Shown in pieces: positions 1 through 13,500 of a DNA stretch of 64,000 bases (position 1 is the stretch's first letter; every line of letters begins with the position of its first letter). The notes beneath the pieces were generated by a model. It saw nothing but the letters and a program-made list of their open reading frames with translations. It did no database searches and was not told the origin of the DNA. The stretch covers positions 8,440,406-8,504,405 of the forward strand of contig KL647289.1 of NCBI GenBank assembly GCA_000727475.1. The letters run 5' to 3'. Origin of the DNA: Sarcocystis neurona (lineage: Eukaryota; Apicomplexa; Conoidasida; Eucoccidiorida; Sarcocystidae). Position numbers and translations under genes: made by a program.

Positions 1-91
1 GACACATACGCACATACACATATATATATATATATACATACATATATATGTATATATATATGCCTGTATATAGAGAGAGACGTATACGCAC

Positions 92-131
<40 letters not shown>

Positions 132-179
132 CTGTATATAGAGAGAGACACATATACGCACACATACACACACAGACAC
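1..179. repeat. TA/CACATA microsatellite, diverged tandem units
   Basis: Units containing TGTATATAGAGAGAGAC then a CACATAC run recur at about 64 and 131, with a partial copy at position 1, spaced about 67 bases. It lies in the giant gene's intron below the exon at 180. Confidence 0.75.
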
Positions 180-240
180 CCACAGCGTCTTCAGTTCGAA
201 AGATGAAACTTTCCTTTTTGTTGGCAGTGCCGGGATGCTG
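180..240 (-). CDS. Giant gene, last visible exon
   Basis: The acceptor is GGTGCAG before 240 and the donor is G/GTGTCT at 180. Phase 0 at entry fits the exon ending at 687, and it leaves in phase 1. It encodes about 20 residues containing [13 protein letters not shown], which is not repeat-derived. The gene must continue to the left of the window, because no stop lies in this exon. The donor flank runs straight into CA/TA microsatellite. Confidence 0.55.
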
Positions 241-1862
241 CTGCACCCGACGCCTTGCAGATCTTTGCCTCTCCATCCGTCACTCCTCTTCCTATTTACC
301 ATTCGGCGTGGGGTGTGTCTCTACCCCTTCGTTGTGGTAGTTACACTCCCCGAGAAGTAGTAGTACTACTAATGGTAGTAGTGGTAGTAATAGCGGTAGC
401 AGTAGTCGTAGCAGTACTAGTCGTAGTGGTGGCAGTAGCAGTAGTAGCAGCAGCAGTAGTAGTAGTAGTCGTAGCGGTGGTAGCATTACTAGTAGTAATG
501 GAAGTAACAGAAGTACTAGGAGTAGTAATAACAGTACTAGTAGTCGTAGTAGTCGTAGTAGTGGCAGTGTTCGTAGTCGTAGTAGCAATAGTGGTGGTAG
601 TAGCACGAGTGCCAGGAGTCAAAGAGAACAAAAATAAGACCAAGCGAATGTGGGGAAAATTTGTCTTTACTCGTTTTAAGGGAGACCTTTGTTTGCGTCG
701 CCTCCTTTTCTTCTTCAGCAGCGGCTTCTTGGAGCAGATTCTTTAGCTCGAACCGTCCTGCTGCTGTGTCGTTGCTGCCTAGTACGCCTCCCCCCCTTCC
801 TCCTCGAACTCCAGTCGCCGATGTTGCTGCTGCGGCTCCAGCACCTGCTCCCGTCACTTGTCCACGAGTGCTGCTGCTGATCACTGCTGCTGCTGCTCCT
901 CCGCTCAAAGCTTTCTTTGACGAGGAGACACAGCCGCTGCTCCCGCTGCCTCCCGAAGAAGAAAAAGTCGCATCTTTGGCTGCATTGTTAGCAGATCCTG
1001 CTCGGTTACCTGCTGCAGTGTTGTTGCCGCTGCTACTGCGGCTGTTGCCTACGCTGGTTATCCCCTTCTTCCCGGTTCGAGTGCTATTGCTGCTGCTGCT
1101 GCTGCTGATGGTAGGTTCGTCTTCTCTGCTGCCGCCGCTGCTGCTGGCTGCGGGAGAGGGCTGCAGCAGCTCCTTCAGCAGACGTTCTGCTGCTCCGTAC
1201 TGCAGATCTGTCCCTGTGTAGTCAAGCAGCAACGGCAGAGCTTCGAGCTGCTGCTCTGCTGCGTCAGTCACAAAAGAATTGATCAAGGCAGGGCGCATGC
1301 ATTCAAGCTTCCTGCACAGCACTAATCCGGCAATCGCCGCAGTTACTAGCCGGCCGCGCAGGTCCTGGGCGACAGTTGTCCGTTCTGCTGCTTTTGCTTC
1401 TGCTGCCGCTGCTGCGTCAGCAAGGACCGCCCCCCCTCCTCCCAACGTGCTTCCCACTCCTCCTGCAGTAGCAGCAGTGGCACCATCTGTAGGAGCAGCA
1501 GCACTTGCAGGCGAGGCACGGGCTGACGCCATACCCCTGCTGCCGCTGTTGCTCGTGTATTTACCTGCTGCGGCTGCTGAAGAAGATGAAGAAGCGGAGG
1601 AGGAAGAAGTAGAAGCAGCAGACGTTTTCCAGGAAGAAGATGAGGAGGCGGGCAGCCGCTTCTTGTCTCCCGCACTCGGCTGCGCTGAGTTCTCAGGAAC
1701 ACCAACAGCAGCCGAAGAAGCAGCAGCACTAGCCGCGACCCGGCGCACGTGGTGTGCATATGAAAGCATCTCACATTCGTAGCTTCTGCAAAAAATCACA
1801 ACACACGTATGTAGAATTATGTGTGTGTGTGAAGTTATATGCGTTCATGCGTACACATAGAC

Positions 1863-1893
<31 letters not shown>

Positions 1894-4513
1894 CGTGTAT
1901 ATATATATGTACATGTGCACATACGTGTGTGTACACATACGTATATATATGTCTATATGTCGCTTCTCCACCTGCTTATACACATATGCGCCTGCCTCCT
2001 GTCTAGCTCTCCCGCTCTCTCCACATATATATATATATATGTATATGTATCCTTATATCTATCTCCCGCCTCTCTAGCTATACATATATATATATATATA
2101 TGTATGTCTCCGTATGCGAATATGTATGTGCACACATATGTATATATATGCATGTGCCACCTCTTCACACGCCTATGTACGCGTATGCAACTATCGCCTA
2201 CCTAGCTGTATATATACGCATTTATATGCATATGTATATTTTCGTATCCCTACGGAAATATATGCGTGCAAACATATGTACATATATGTATATGCACTCA
2301 CTCCAGATGCTTATATACCTACGTGTACATGTATATATATACATATGTCTCCCGCCTATCTACACAGATAGGTACAAACAGGTGGACATATATACACACC
2401 ATATATCCACATATAGAGAGAACGAGAGATGTATACAGGGAAGTAGCAATAGACAGCTACACATACATATATACATATATATAGAGATGGATAAGCATAC
2501 ACAAGGGCAGGCAGGAAGTCAAGTGGGTGAATACGCGCGCTCATACAAATTGATGAAAAGGAGGCGCAGATGCATCTCTTGCTGAGGAGAAACACATGTG
2601 ACTACTCGCAGTTACACGAACGACCAGGAGTGTGCTGGCGGCAATGACGGAGCCAACGTTTCTCGACACATATGCATATATACATATATATATAATATAA
2701 TATATATATACGGCTGTATACAGAGGAAGTGAATCTAAGACGTGTAAGAGGAAGTAAGAAAAGTAGAAAAGGAGAAAAAGGGAAAGAGGTGGACGGAGAG
2801 GCGAAGTGGGTGGAAACGACGCATTGCCGAGGGACCTGCGCGTGCAGCAGCTGCTTCCTCCTCCTGTGGACTTCTGAGGCCGAAGCGCAGCAACACTTCT
2901 CCACTTTATCTATACTTCTTTTATCTTCCCCTGCAACTGCCGTAGAACTTGGGGCAGCGATTACCTTCGCAAACTCAGGAAACGGAAAACACCTATATCT
3001 ATACTAGTGCATGCAACTATACACGAATATCCGCGGTTGTAGATATCTACAGACAAACAGACATCAACACCTGCATATATGAGAAAAATCACATATATAT
3101 ACACATGTGTATATAAGTATGTAGTAGGAGTACGTTTTATGGGCCTACATTAAATATATCAAAGATACATACACCTACACGTAAATGTAGTTTACAGAGG
3201 TGTACATTGAACATATCAAAGATATATTCACATATATATATATGTATGTGTACAAGTAATTGTGGGCTATATAGGCATATCTTTATACATATCCTATCTG
3301 TAAGAAATAAACCTAAATACGTAGAGAGAGAGACTGTGCGTATGTATATATATACATGTGTGTGTGCGTGTGTAAATACGTAGATGAAGGAGAGACAGAG
3401 AGAGAGGTCCTGTAGAGGGAGAGAAATTCATGTTTTCGTGGATTTCTGCTTTATTGTGTATATGCGCAGCCAAGGGAAATAGAGAGAGACATAGCTGGTA
3501 GAGACAAATATGTATATATGTGTATATATAGGTGGACTATCCATTCGTATATATCGATACATCTAGAGAGAGACATAGACGCAGAAAGCCACATATAGAG
3601 AGAGACAGACAGAGGACAGGGAAGACAAAGAGAAACACATAGAGAGGAACAAAAGATACATATATATAATATAGAAAGGGATATATATAGGGAGAGGGAC
3701 AGTGAGAGAGACAGAGATATATGATTTTACGTAGGTATACATATAGAGAGAGGGAGACCGAGACATATATATACATACATACGGAGACATATGTGTGTAC
3801 AGGGAGAATAGGAGAGCGGAAGACAGAGAGAAAGATCTATATAGAGATATGTACGGAGAGAGGGACAGTGAGAGAGACAGAGATATACGATTATATATAG
3901 ATACACGTATAGAGAGAGGGAGACCATGACATACATATATATATATATATATATGAAAGATGTATATAGAGATATATAGGAAGAGAGGGAGAGAGAAAGA
4001 CGGAGATATATGAATATAGACGTATATGTGTAGAGAGAGACAGACACATATAGAGAGGAAGAGACGGAGAAAAAAGTGTATATACAGAGAGAAGGAGCCG
4101 CACGAATATACAGGAAAAGGGATATGTACATGTATAGAGGAGAAGAGAAATATATGTAGAGATAGAAAGAAGCACACACATGCATATATAAGAGAGGGAG
4201 AAAAAAATGTACGTATATAGGGAGAGACACGCAGAAAGATATATATATAGAAAGAGACAGAGAAAGAGATATACGTAGAGAGGAAGACACATGTAGAGAT
4301 GTATATGTATATATATAAACAGATAGAGGAAGAGACACAAAACGATCTATATATGCATATGTATTCATATATTTATATATATGTACAAACCATATATATA
4401 TATATGTACATGTGTGTTTATATAGAGGTCGAGAGGTACAAAGAGGGATGCAGAGGGACGGAGATTCAAGTATGTGTAGCTCTCTGTGTACGTATACGCC
4501 GCCGTCCATACGA

Positions 4514-4562
<49 letters not shown>

Positions 4563-7500
4563 CAGATGTATGTATGTCTATGTATGTATATATATGTGTA
4601 TATATCTACATACAGAGAAAGATATATATATATATATGTCGAGAGAGAGAAAGGAAGACAGGACGAGAAAGAAAGAGATATGTGTATGGAGAGAGCTACA
4701 TACGTATATGTATATACATATATAAACAGAGAGAGACACACATACACCCACATAAAGGTGTATGCATACTTGTGTGTAGATCGATAGGTAGAGAGATCTA
4801 TAGAACAAAGGAGTAGAGGCACAAGAATTTGAGTATGTGTGTACGCATATGTCACACAGCTCATACGGATATACGTAGGGAGACAAGTACACCTCTACGT
4901 AGATATATATGTAGAGAGATGGAGGACGCAGAGACGTAGCACTCTGTATGTGTCTGTGTGGAAATAAAATCAATATATTTTAGATAGACAACAGAAGGCG
5001 GGGCAGCAATACCTTGCAGGGAGGGAGAAAGTGGCAGAGAGCAGGTCGCCCATATCTGCTGTTGCTGTTGCTTCTTGTATCTTCCGACTGCTGGCTGCAT
5101 GCCTTTGCTTGGCAAGAAGTTGCTCGTAACCGAACAGCGAGCTGCTGCTGTTGCTGCTGCTGCGTTCTCTTCCTCTTCCTGCTGAAGAAGCAGCAGCGGC
5201 GCCGCTTCCTTTGCCGCAGCCTTTTTGATGCCCTGTCGCTGTTTCTGCCTCTACGGCTGCCGCTGCTCCTCCCCGCGCAGCAGAGCGAGGCAGCGGCTGC
5301 TGCTGTTCCTGCTGCGAGAGGAGCGAGGCGGTCGAAGGGGAAGACGAAAGGGACGAGGTCGCCGTGGTGGAAAAGAAGGAACATTGAGGTCTTCCGTCGC
5401 TGCAGGCCTCTGCCTGCTGCTGCTCTTCTTTTTCCTCCTGCTGCTGCAGCTCAGCAAACGCCTCGTACACACGAAGCACTGCAGCGGACGGAGAAAAACT
5501 CCTGCAGCCGCTGTGGCAAGCAGCAGTCAACTTCGCCGCTCCTCCTCTTCCTCCCTCTCTTCCTCGAGCCGCCGCCGCCGCTGCAACAGCGGCAGGCGCC
5601 ACAGGGCCGGAGAGGCTGTTGGCAGCTGCAGCAGCAGAGGAAGCAGCAGCAGCAGATGATAACGCAGGAAGAGAGAAGGCACTCGCCTCTCCCCGGAGCT
5701 CGTGCAGTACCACCCGCTCCCGGTATTTCTCCGCTTCTTGAGCAGCAAGGTAGAAGCAGCTGAAGCAACGCTGTGCTGCTGCTGCGTACTGCCGCTGCAG
5801 CTGCTGCAGCGCTGCCACTGCCGTGCGCTTCGGCATCCCATGTTGCCTCCCGATACCTGTCCAGCAGAATACCGCAGGCAGTAGCAGCAGCACAGCAGCA
5901 GCCGCAGCACAGCAGCAGCATGCAGCCACAGCAGCACCGCCACCCGCAGGCAGGCGGCAAGAGCAGCAGCTGCCGTGCAGATGCGGCTCCCGCAGCAGCA
6001 CACACGCAGTGCAAGCGGCAGCAGGAATAGAAGGCAGCCGAACAGCTGCAACACATCGGCACGTCGAGGAGCCGCAGCAGCAGCTATCACACGAAGCTGC
6101 ATCAACAGGAGCAGTACGACAACAACGCAGGTAGGTGTCCCAGCAACGTGGCAGCAGCAGCGAGAGAGTGGAGGGGGAAAGGGGGGGGGGAAGGGCGTGC
6201 AGTACCACTGTAGAAGAGGAAGCAGCAGCAGCAGGATTACAGCAGCAGCAGCTGTATCACAGCAGCAGCAGCTGTATCACAGCAGCAGCAGTAGTATCGC
6301 AGCAGCAACAGCTGCATCACAGCAGCAGCAATAAAGTTAAGAGGAGCAGACAGCTCCTCTCCAACAACAGCAGCGGAAGAGTTACAGCAGCGGCAGGAGC
6401 CGCACGACACAGTTCGTTGAAAGGGAACGTAGCAAGGGAAGGAAAAAGAAAAAGTGCAACATCACTGCACTCTTGGATACAAGCCACACTTCTGGCTTAT
6501 CTACGCGCGCAAGGTGTCGCATTCTTGCTGGTAGTGTCCTATTGATTGCTGCGGGCGGTTGCTACACGCCTTTTCGCTGCTGCTCCTCTACTGCTGCTCT
6601 CGCTGCTCTTCTGCTACTCTTGCTGCTGCTATGGTACCTGCTGCTCTCGCTGCTCTTCTGCTGCTGCTCTTGCGGCGCCCTTCGCTGCTCATGCTTGACT
6701 GCCTTGCTTTGCTTTCGCTGCCGCTTTCGCCGTAGAATTCTGCCTTTTGTGTTGCTGCGTCTCCTTTCTGCCTTGGCTGCCGCTGCCGCTGCTATGTTGC
6801 TGCTTCTTGCCTCAGGTGTTGCTGCTTTCTCGCTGTCTGCGTCTGTTGCGCTACTGGCAGCGGTGCGTCTGATGCTGCTTCCGTACGTGCTATTCTGCCT
6901 GCTGCTGTTGCTGCTACTGCTCTGTAGCTACGATTCTTCTGCACGTGCAGCAGCAAAATTACAAGTGCTGCAGCAGCTCTGCCGGTGCCGCCCTTTGCTT
7001 CTCCGCTCAGCTGCTGCAGCTACTGCTGGTGCTGCTGTGGGTATTCATCGTGGCCTGCGACTGCTGCAGCTGCTGCTGCCTAACTCGGGCAATATATTAA
7101 AATTCTTCATTTCATGGACCTCTGTGGCCTGCTGTTGCTTCTCCTGCTCCTTTTTCTTCTGCGGCGCTGCTGCATGGCATTCGCCGAGGTACTGTTGCCG
7201 ATGCTTCCTCTCCTTCGCTACATTCTGCAACTCCGTCGGCGGCAATGCTGCCGCTGCTGCTGCTGCGCTGCCGTCCCCGTCTGTTGCAGTGCTGCCTCTG
7301 ATGCTACTGCTGTCCACCTCGGTTTGCTGCACTGGTGTCCCCTCTTTCTCTACCCGCAGAGCAGCTGGTGCTGCTGCAGCCGAGGTGCCGCTACTGCTGC
7401 TGCAGCCAATCTCCTGCTGCAGATTCTTCGGGGGCTGCTTCTTGGGTTTTACGTGCTGCTATGCTTCTTGGGTTTTACGTGCTGCCATGCTTGCCGCCAC

Positions 7501-10500
7501 GCTACTGCTGCAGCCGCTGGATCTCAGCTGCTGCTGGTCCTTTTCCTTCGCACCTGCGGTGTTGCCGTTGTTGCATGTGGGTGCTGCTGCTGACGCTGCT
7601 ATTGTGGTCGAAGTGCTCCTGCTCCTCAGCTGCTCATGTAGAGAAGCTGCTGCTGTAGACGACACGAGCTACTGCTGTAGAGGAGCACCTGCTGCTGCTG
7701 TAGAGGGGCACCTGCTGCTGCTGTAGAGGAACACCTGCTGCGGCTGTAGAGGAGCACCTGCTGCTGCTGTAGAGGAGCACCTGCTGCTGCTGCTTCGCGG
7801 TCTTCTCTTCGCTGCGTCTGCCGAAACGCGACTTGCAGCTGCTACACTGCAGCCGCTGTTGCAGTCCTCGGTGCTGCTGCTTTTTCTTCTGCTCGTTATC
7901 CGGATATTTTCTGCTGTTTGCTGCTTCGTTGTCTCTCTCTGTCTCTCTGTGTTGTGCGCACAGAGTCTTCGACTGCTTGCGTGAGGCCTTTCGCTTCTCT
8001 CTGTAGCTTTTCCCCCCGTCCTGCAGTTCCTTTCCCACTCTGCGTCCTTTTCTTCTCCACGGAACTCTTGGTGTCTTCGCCCTTCTCCTTCTTCGCCTGC
8101 TGGGGGCAGAACTCTCCGTTGTCTCTTCCCGCTTCTTCCCCTTTTCTTCTGTTCGCCTCTGTGTGTCTGTCTCTCTGTGTGTTCTCCTCAATCTCGCGCT
8201 TCTCCCTTTGCTGTCTCCGTCTCCGTCCCCCCTCTCTTCTTCCGTTGCCCCTTCCCGCCCCTGTCTCTCTGTGTTCTCCTTTCTTTTTGCTGCCTCCGTC
8301 TCCGTCCCCCCCTCTGTTCTTCCGTTGCCCCTTCCCGGTCCCTTTCACGCCTGCCTTGTCCTTACACTCTTTGCTTACTGCTGTGACTTTTTCTTCTCCC
8401 TTCCTGTCTGTCTCTGTCTCGTGCTGCCTCCCCTTCTTGTACTGCCCAATGTGTGTGTCTCTCTGCCTTCCCATCTCCGCTCTTCCGCAGTTTTCGTCTC
8501 TTCTTCTCGTGTCTCCTTCTGCTGCCCTGCCTTCCTCAACCACCTGTCCAGAGATTTTTCCTTTCTTCCCTCTCTTCATCTTTTTCCTCTTCTTCACTCT
8601 GCAGGCTGTTTTGCGGTTGCTTTCCACTTCTTCTTCCTTCTATCTCTTCGTATGTACCTTCCTCTTCGCTTCCCATGCTGCTGCTGCTGCTTTTCTCTCT
8701 CTTCCTCTCTCTGCCTCTCTGAAGCCTGCTCTGCTTCAATTTCTGTTTTGTTTGCTTCCGGTCTCTTTATCTACTTCTGTTGTGTGTTCTTTTCCTTTTT
8801 TACGAATCTTTCTTCTCTCCGGTCAGCCGTCTTCCATCATCCTGTCATTTGTCTAATTTTCTGCTGCTTGTGGCCAGCTCTTCTTCCCCTTCCCTAGCAG
8901 GGACGAGCAAAGACTTCTTCCTCATCACGCAGATAGTCACCTACCGTATAGTCGAGAAATTCGATCTCTTGCGCCGTGCAACTGCTCTTCTACTGCTGCT
9001 CGAGTCTCAGCAGCAGCCGCGGTAATCGTCTGCCGCCATTCCACCGCCCTTTTCTGCCACGCGTCCCTTCGACTCTGCAGCTGCTCCATCCACGTCGCCC
9101 GGCTCTCCCTCCCGTTGCTGCTGCTGCTAGGACTCTCAGCAATGCTGTTGCTATTACTGCTACTGCTGCTGCTGCTGTTATCACTACCGTTGCCACTCCC
9201 ACTGCTACTGCTGCTGCTGCTCGTGTTTTTGCTGCTGTTTCGTGTGCCGCCGTTACTGTTGTTGCTGCTTCGAGTGCCGCCGCTGCTGCTGTCGCTGCTG
9301 TTGCTGTGGCCGCTGCTGGTGTTGCTGCTGCTGTTGCTGTTGCTGCTGCCGCTGTTGCTGTGGCTGCTGCTGGTGTTGCTGCTGCTGCTGTCGCTGCTGC
9401 TGCCGCCGTTGCTGCTGTTCTCTGGCTGCGGTTCGACGGTTCTCTGTGACTCCTCTTCTGCCGCGTGCGTCGCGAAGAAGACCTGAACTTGCGCCTGTAC
9501 CCGGGCGAGGCCGGTGTTAATTGTTTGCTCAATCAGCTGCAGCAACAGCAGCAAAAACAGAAAAATCTCTACCCACAGCAGGGGATATGCGGTAGCCTCA
9601 CACACGAATGCAGGCAGTCACATAACGCAGTCAACCCTCCTGTGCGTGCGTTGCAACGCCCACATATATATACATATATATATATACATAGAGAGAGAGA
9701 ACGGAGTGTGTATTTTCAAATACTTGAGGGAGATAAATCGACGTTGACAACGTCTGCGTAGATAGGGAGAGCAGAGCACAGGAGAAAGAGGGAGGAAGAT
9801 TTATCAGAAAGTTTGTCTTCTGGACAACAGAGAGGAAAAGGAGGAGTCCGCGTGCGTAAACGCATATAAACACAGATATCCATTTCCTTGCTTATACGTC
9901 TGCCGGTAGACTGACGAAGATACACACATATATGAGCACATATATATATATAAATAGATAGATCCCCGTATTCCTCTCTCTCGTCTGCTTTCTACCTGAA
10001 GATAAATAGATTTACCACACCAAGTACTGATGGCTATAAAAACATACATATATTATACGCCTACATATATATATGTATATATTTGAATAGACCTGGATAG
10101 TCAGAAAGACTGTATGTATCTGTATACATATACGCATGAGCTAAGCTATCTTTGTAAATGCTCCGCCTCACGCTTACACATCATACTCATTTATATATGT
10201 GTATGCACACCTACGTATGTATACCTGTACATGTATCTGTCAATATATATTTGAGTAGAAGACTTGGGAAAATTATTTCTAGCCGTGTGCTTGTATGCGT
10301 GAGCTTAAATACACTCTTTAATCTGCGTTGGCTCTCGCCTACACAGTGAATATACTTGTTTATATGTACGTTCGTGGTCGTAGGCCTCTGTGGACCGAGG
10401 AATAGACGAGGGCAGGTGTACGTACACCGGGGGAGTGTCGAACTCCTTCGATCGCACGCAGGACGCATGCACCAGAGATGCTCCTTCTGCTTATAAAAAT

Positions 10501-13500
10501 GACCTTTCCTGTGAACTTACCAATGCTGCTATCTGCATGCATAGATATATATATATATATGTTCATAGATACGTGTGTATGTATGTTCGTATTCATCTTC
10601 AAATGTTCACACACGTGTACGTGTCTGTGTGTGTATGAACTCACCCATCCTTTGTCTCTGCTATCTCTCTCTCTCAATCTATCTATATATATGCATGTTC
10701 GAATACTCCCGCGCATATACATATATGTATGTGTGTATGCAAACACCAGTATTTTGCCTCTGCTAGCAATATATGTATATATACATGTATATGTGCGCAT
10801 CTGTGGCTATATGCATGTTCGAATAATCCCACGCATATATACATATATATATGTATATGTAATTACCAATGTTCTGCATCTGCTATCAAAATATATATAT
10901 ATATATATGTATGCATGTAGGAATACTGTCACATTTATATATATATACACGTGTGTGTGTGTGTATGAAACTACCACTGATTTGTCTCTGCTATCAATAT
11001 ATATATATACATGTATGTATACATACGTATGTATGTTTGTAGGCATATTTGAACACTCCCACGTATATATATATATGTGCGTATGTATTCAACAATGTTT
11101 TGCCTCTACTAGCAATATATATATCTGTATGCATGCACGTAGGAATCCTCTTAGACCTGTATGTGTGTGTGTATTACTACAGTTCTATACACACAGACGC
11201 TGGCAGGAATTTTCTCCTGTGGAAGAGATAGGCATATGTGTGTCTGTGCTGCGGTGTAGCTGTTGACTACTTAAGACATACGTGGAAAGCGGTAGAGAGA
11301 AAGAGAGAGAAACAGAAGAGAAGAAGTTGTTGCTTCGGCGCATATTCTTGCACAGATGGAGGTTCGGCGAAGGCAGAAAAGTGGATGAGAAAGCAGAGTA
11401 TATTGTCCACCATATATGTGGAGAAGTTTGTGTTTCCGTCTCCACAGACCTGCCCCATACATATACGTATATATCGAGAAAGAGAGCATAGGCAGGGAGA
11501 TATACAGAGAGAGGATAAAAGAGGGGACAAGCTGGTACACACACACACACACGTGATCTCGTCGAGGCAGGTTGTAGTATATGTGTGTGTCCGCGCGTCT
11601 GTAAACCTCTTTACATGAGAATTTATATGGGAGACGGAGAGGAAGAGGAAAATAAAGGAGGAGAGGAAAAGAAAGGAGAGACAGAGAAAGAGACAGAAAG
11701 GGGAAAACAGAGAGGGTGGATGGGGGTGTTGGAGAGGTTCCCTGCTGTGGATATTAGACCCCCGTGTACAACTGTGAGAGCGTCGGTGGGCGAAGTACGA
11801 GACAGAGGCCCACGTGTCCACCAAGGAAGGGAAGGGGGGAGACATTTTCTTTAAAGAGGACCTTGAGGATGTATACCTCCCACCTATACATATATATATG
11901 TATATCTGTGTGTGTGAGTCTGCTCTGGTGCGGATGGGTGTTGACGGGGCAGCAGGACAGAGACTGGTGCTGCTTCTGCTGTCTTTGTTGCCACGACACA
12001 CGTGTGGGACGGGGGGTGTGTGCAGCCAAGCAACATACGAGAATTTTCTTTTCGGCCTGGTGCTGGAGCTGCTCGTGCTGCTGAAGAAGCTGCTTGCGGC
12101 TGAGTTCCAGCTGCTGCAGCAGGGCGCTGCCCCGCTCTGCGCCTTCGCTGCTGCTTCTTTTGCTCGCCAGCCGCGAAGACGCAGCAGCAGCGGCAAGGTC
12201 TCCTTCGGCGGCAGCAGCAGCAACACGGGCAGCACCGATGGAGCAGCTGCTTCGTTCCTGGGAGATTTGTGTCTCCTTTTCTTCTCCACCGCCTGCTGCT
12301 GCCGCCGTTGGCGTCCGCTCAGAGCCGCCGCTGCTGCTGCTCGCCTCGACTGTCGGCCTCGTCGTCGGACGCAAACTCCTGTTGCTGCTGCTGGTGGGGC
12401 CAGCGCCGCTGCTGCTGTCGACAACCTGCAGTACGTTACGTCCCACTGGTGCTACTCCTGCTGCTGTTGGGCCTGCCCCTGATGTTGTCGTTTCTCGAGA
12501 AGGAAGACTCGCGCCGCTGTTGCTGCTGCTGCTCCGCTGTTCAGCCGCGCCTGCAGAGAGAGGGACTGAAGAAGAGGAAGAAGAAGCAGCAGAAGGAGGA
12601 AGCGGAGAAGCCGGCCTGCTGCTGCTGCTGAGAATGTCTACACGTACGCGCTGCGCCTGCTGCTGCAGCTGCTTGAGGCTGGCCAGCAGGGCCTGCAGCT
12701 CATTCTGCTCAGCAGCAAAAGAAGAAAAGGAACACTGCGCAAAGGAGACTTTGGGAAACAACCAGCACAAGAGGAAGAGGACGAGCCGAAAAAGAAGAAG
12801 GAGAAAAAGAAGAACGGCTTGCACGCAGGGAGGGGACAGCAGGAGAAGCAGCAAAGGAGAAAAAAGAAGAATCGCGATGTAGGAACAGAAGGAGGAGGAG
12901 GAGAGAAGTGGAGAAGTCGAGCAGGCGAAGATACAAACGACAGAAAAAGACACCAAAAGGAAGCTTCGAAGGGAAGGAAACGCAGGAGGAAGGGACACAG
13001 GAAGGAGACGAAGACGAGAAAAAGGAGAGGAACACGAAAGAGGAGGAGAAGAAGGTAGGGAACGGAGAAAAAAACCGGTAAAACGGAGAAGAAAGGAAGA
13101 CGGGGAAGGACAGATGCGGGCAGAGAAAGGACAAGGAAAAGAAAAGGAAGAGAGATACCGAGAAGATAAGAAGGGAGACAAACAAAAGGACAACGAGGAA
13201 GACACGCGAAGAGAAACGGGCACAAATATGCGCGGAGGGGAGAAAATTGCCGAAGAAGAGGAACAAAACGCCCACCAAGAGAGAGTGCAATACCACCCCT
13301 TCAACCGAACGAAGAGAAGACACGGAAGCTCCACAGCAAAAGAAGAAGAGGGCCAGAGGGGGGGGTGAGGAAGAGGGACACGTCTCTCGTAAAGGAAGAA
13401 GAATAGAAGAAGAGAAAGCTGAAGGACCATTTGCATGCAGGCAGGTAAGCAAGTCTTCAACGGGTGGAAGCGTCATATTCGGCGACAGTCCCGAAAAAGT

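Noticed and set aside
537..686. Extension of the exon 687-1785 into a Tyr/His/Asp-rich tail
   Set aside because: The extra residues are translation of the (TAG)n array; a donor at 687 gives a phase-consistent join to the exon at 240.
3563..4509. Minus-strand Ser/Leu/Tyr/Ile-rich open frames up to 260 codons
   Set aside because: Pure translation of GA/TA microsatellite (CT/TA on the minus strand); all minus frames look alike.
6473..7726. Long plus-strand open frame, Leu/Cys/Ala-rich (417 codons)
   Set aside because: It is the antisense of CAG-repeat exons and introns of the giant gene, has no splice or start support, and its hydrophobicity comes from CTG triplets.
8163..8897. Plus-strand Ser/Leu/Phe/Pro open frames, 244-312 codons
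   Set aside because: They come from a CT tract with a tandem duplication; no complex protein sequence and no splice signals.
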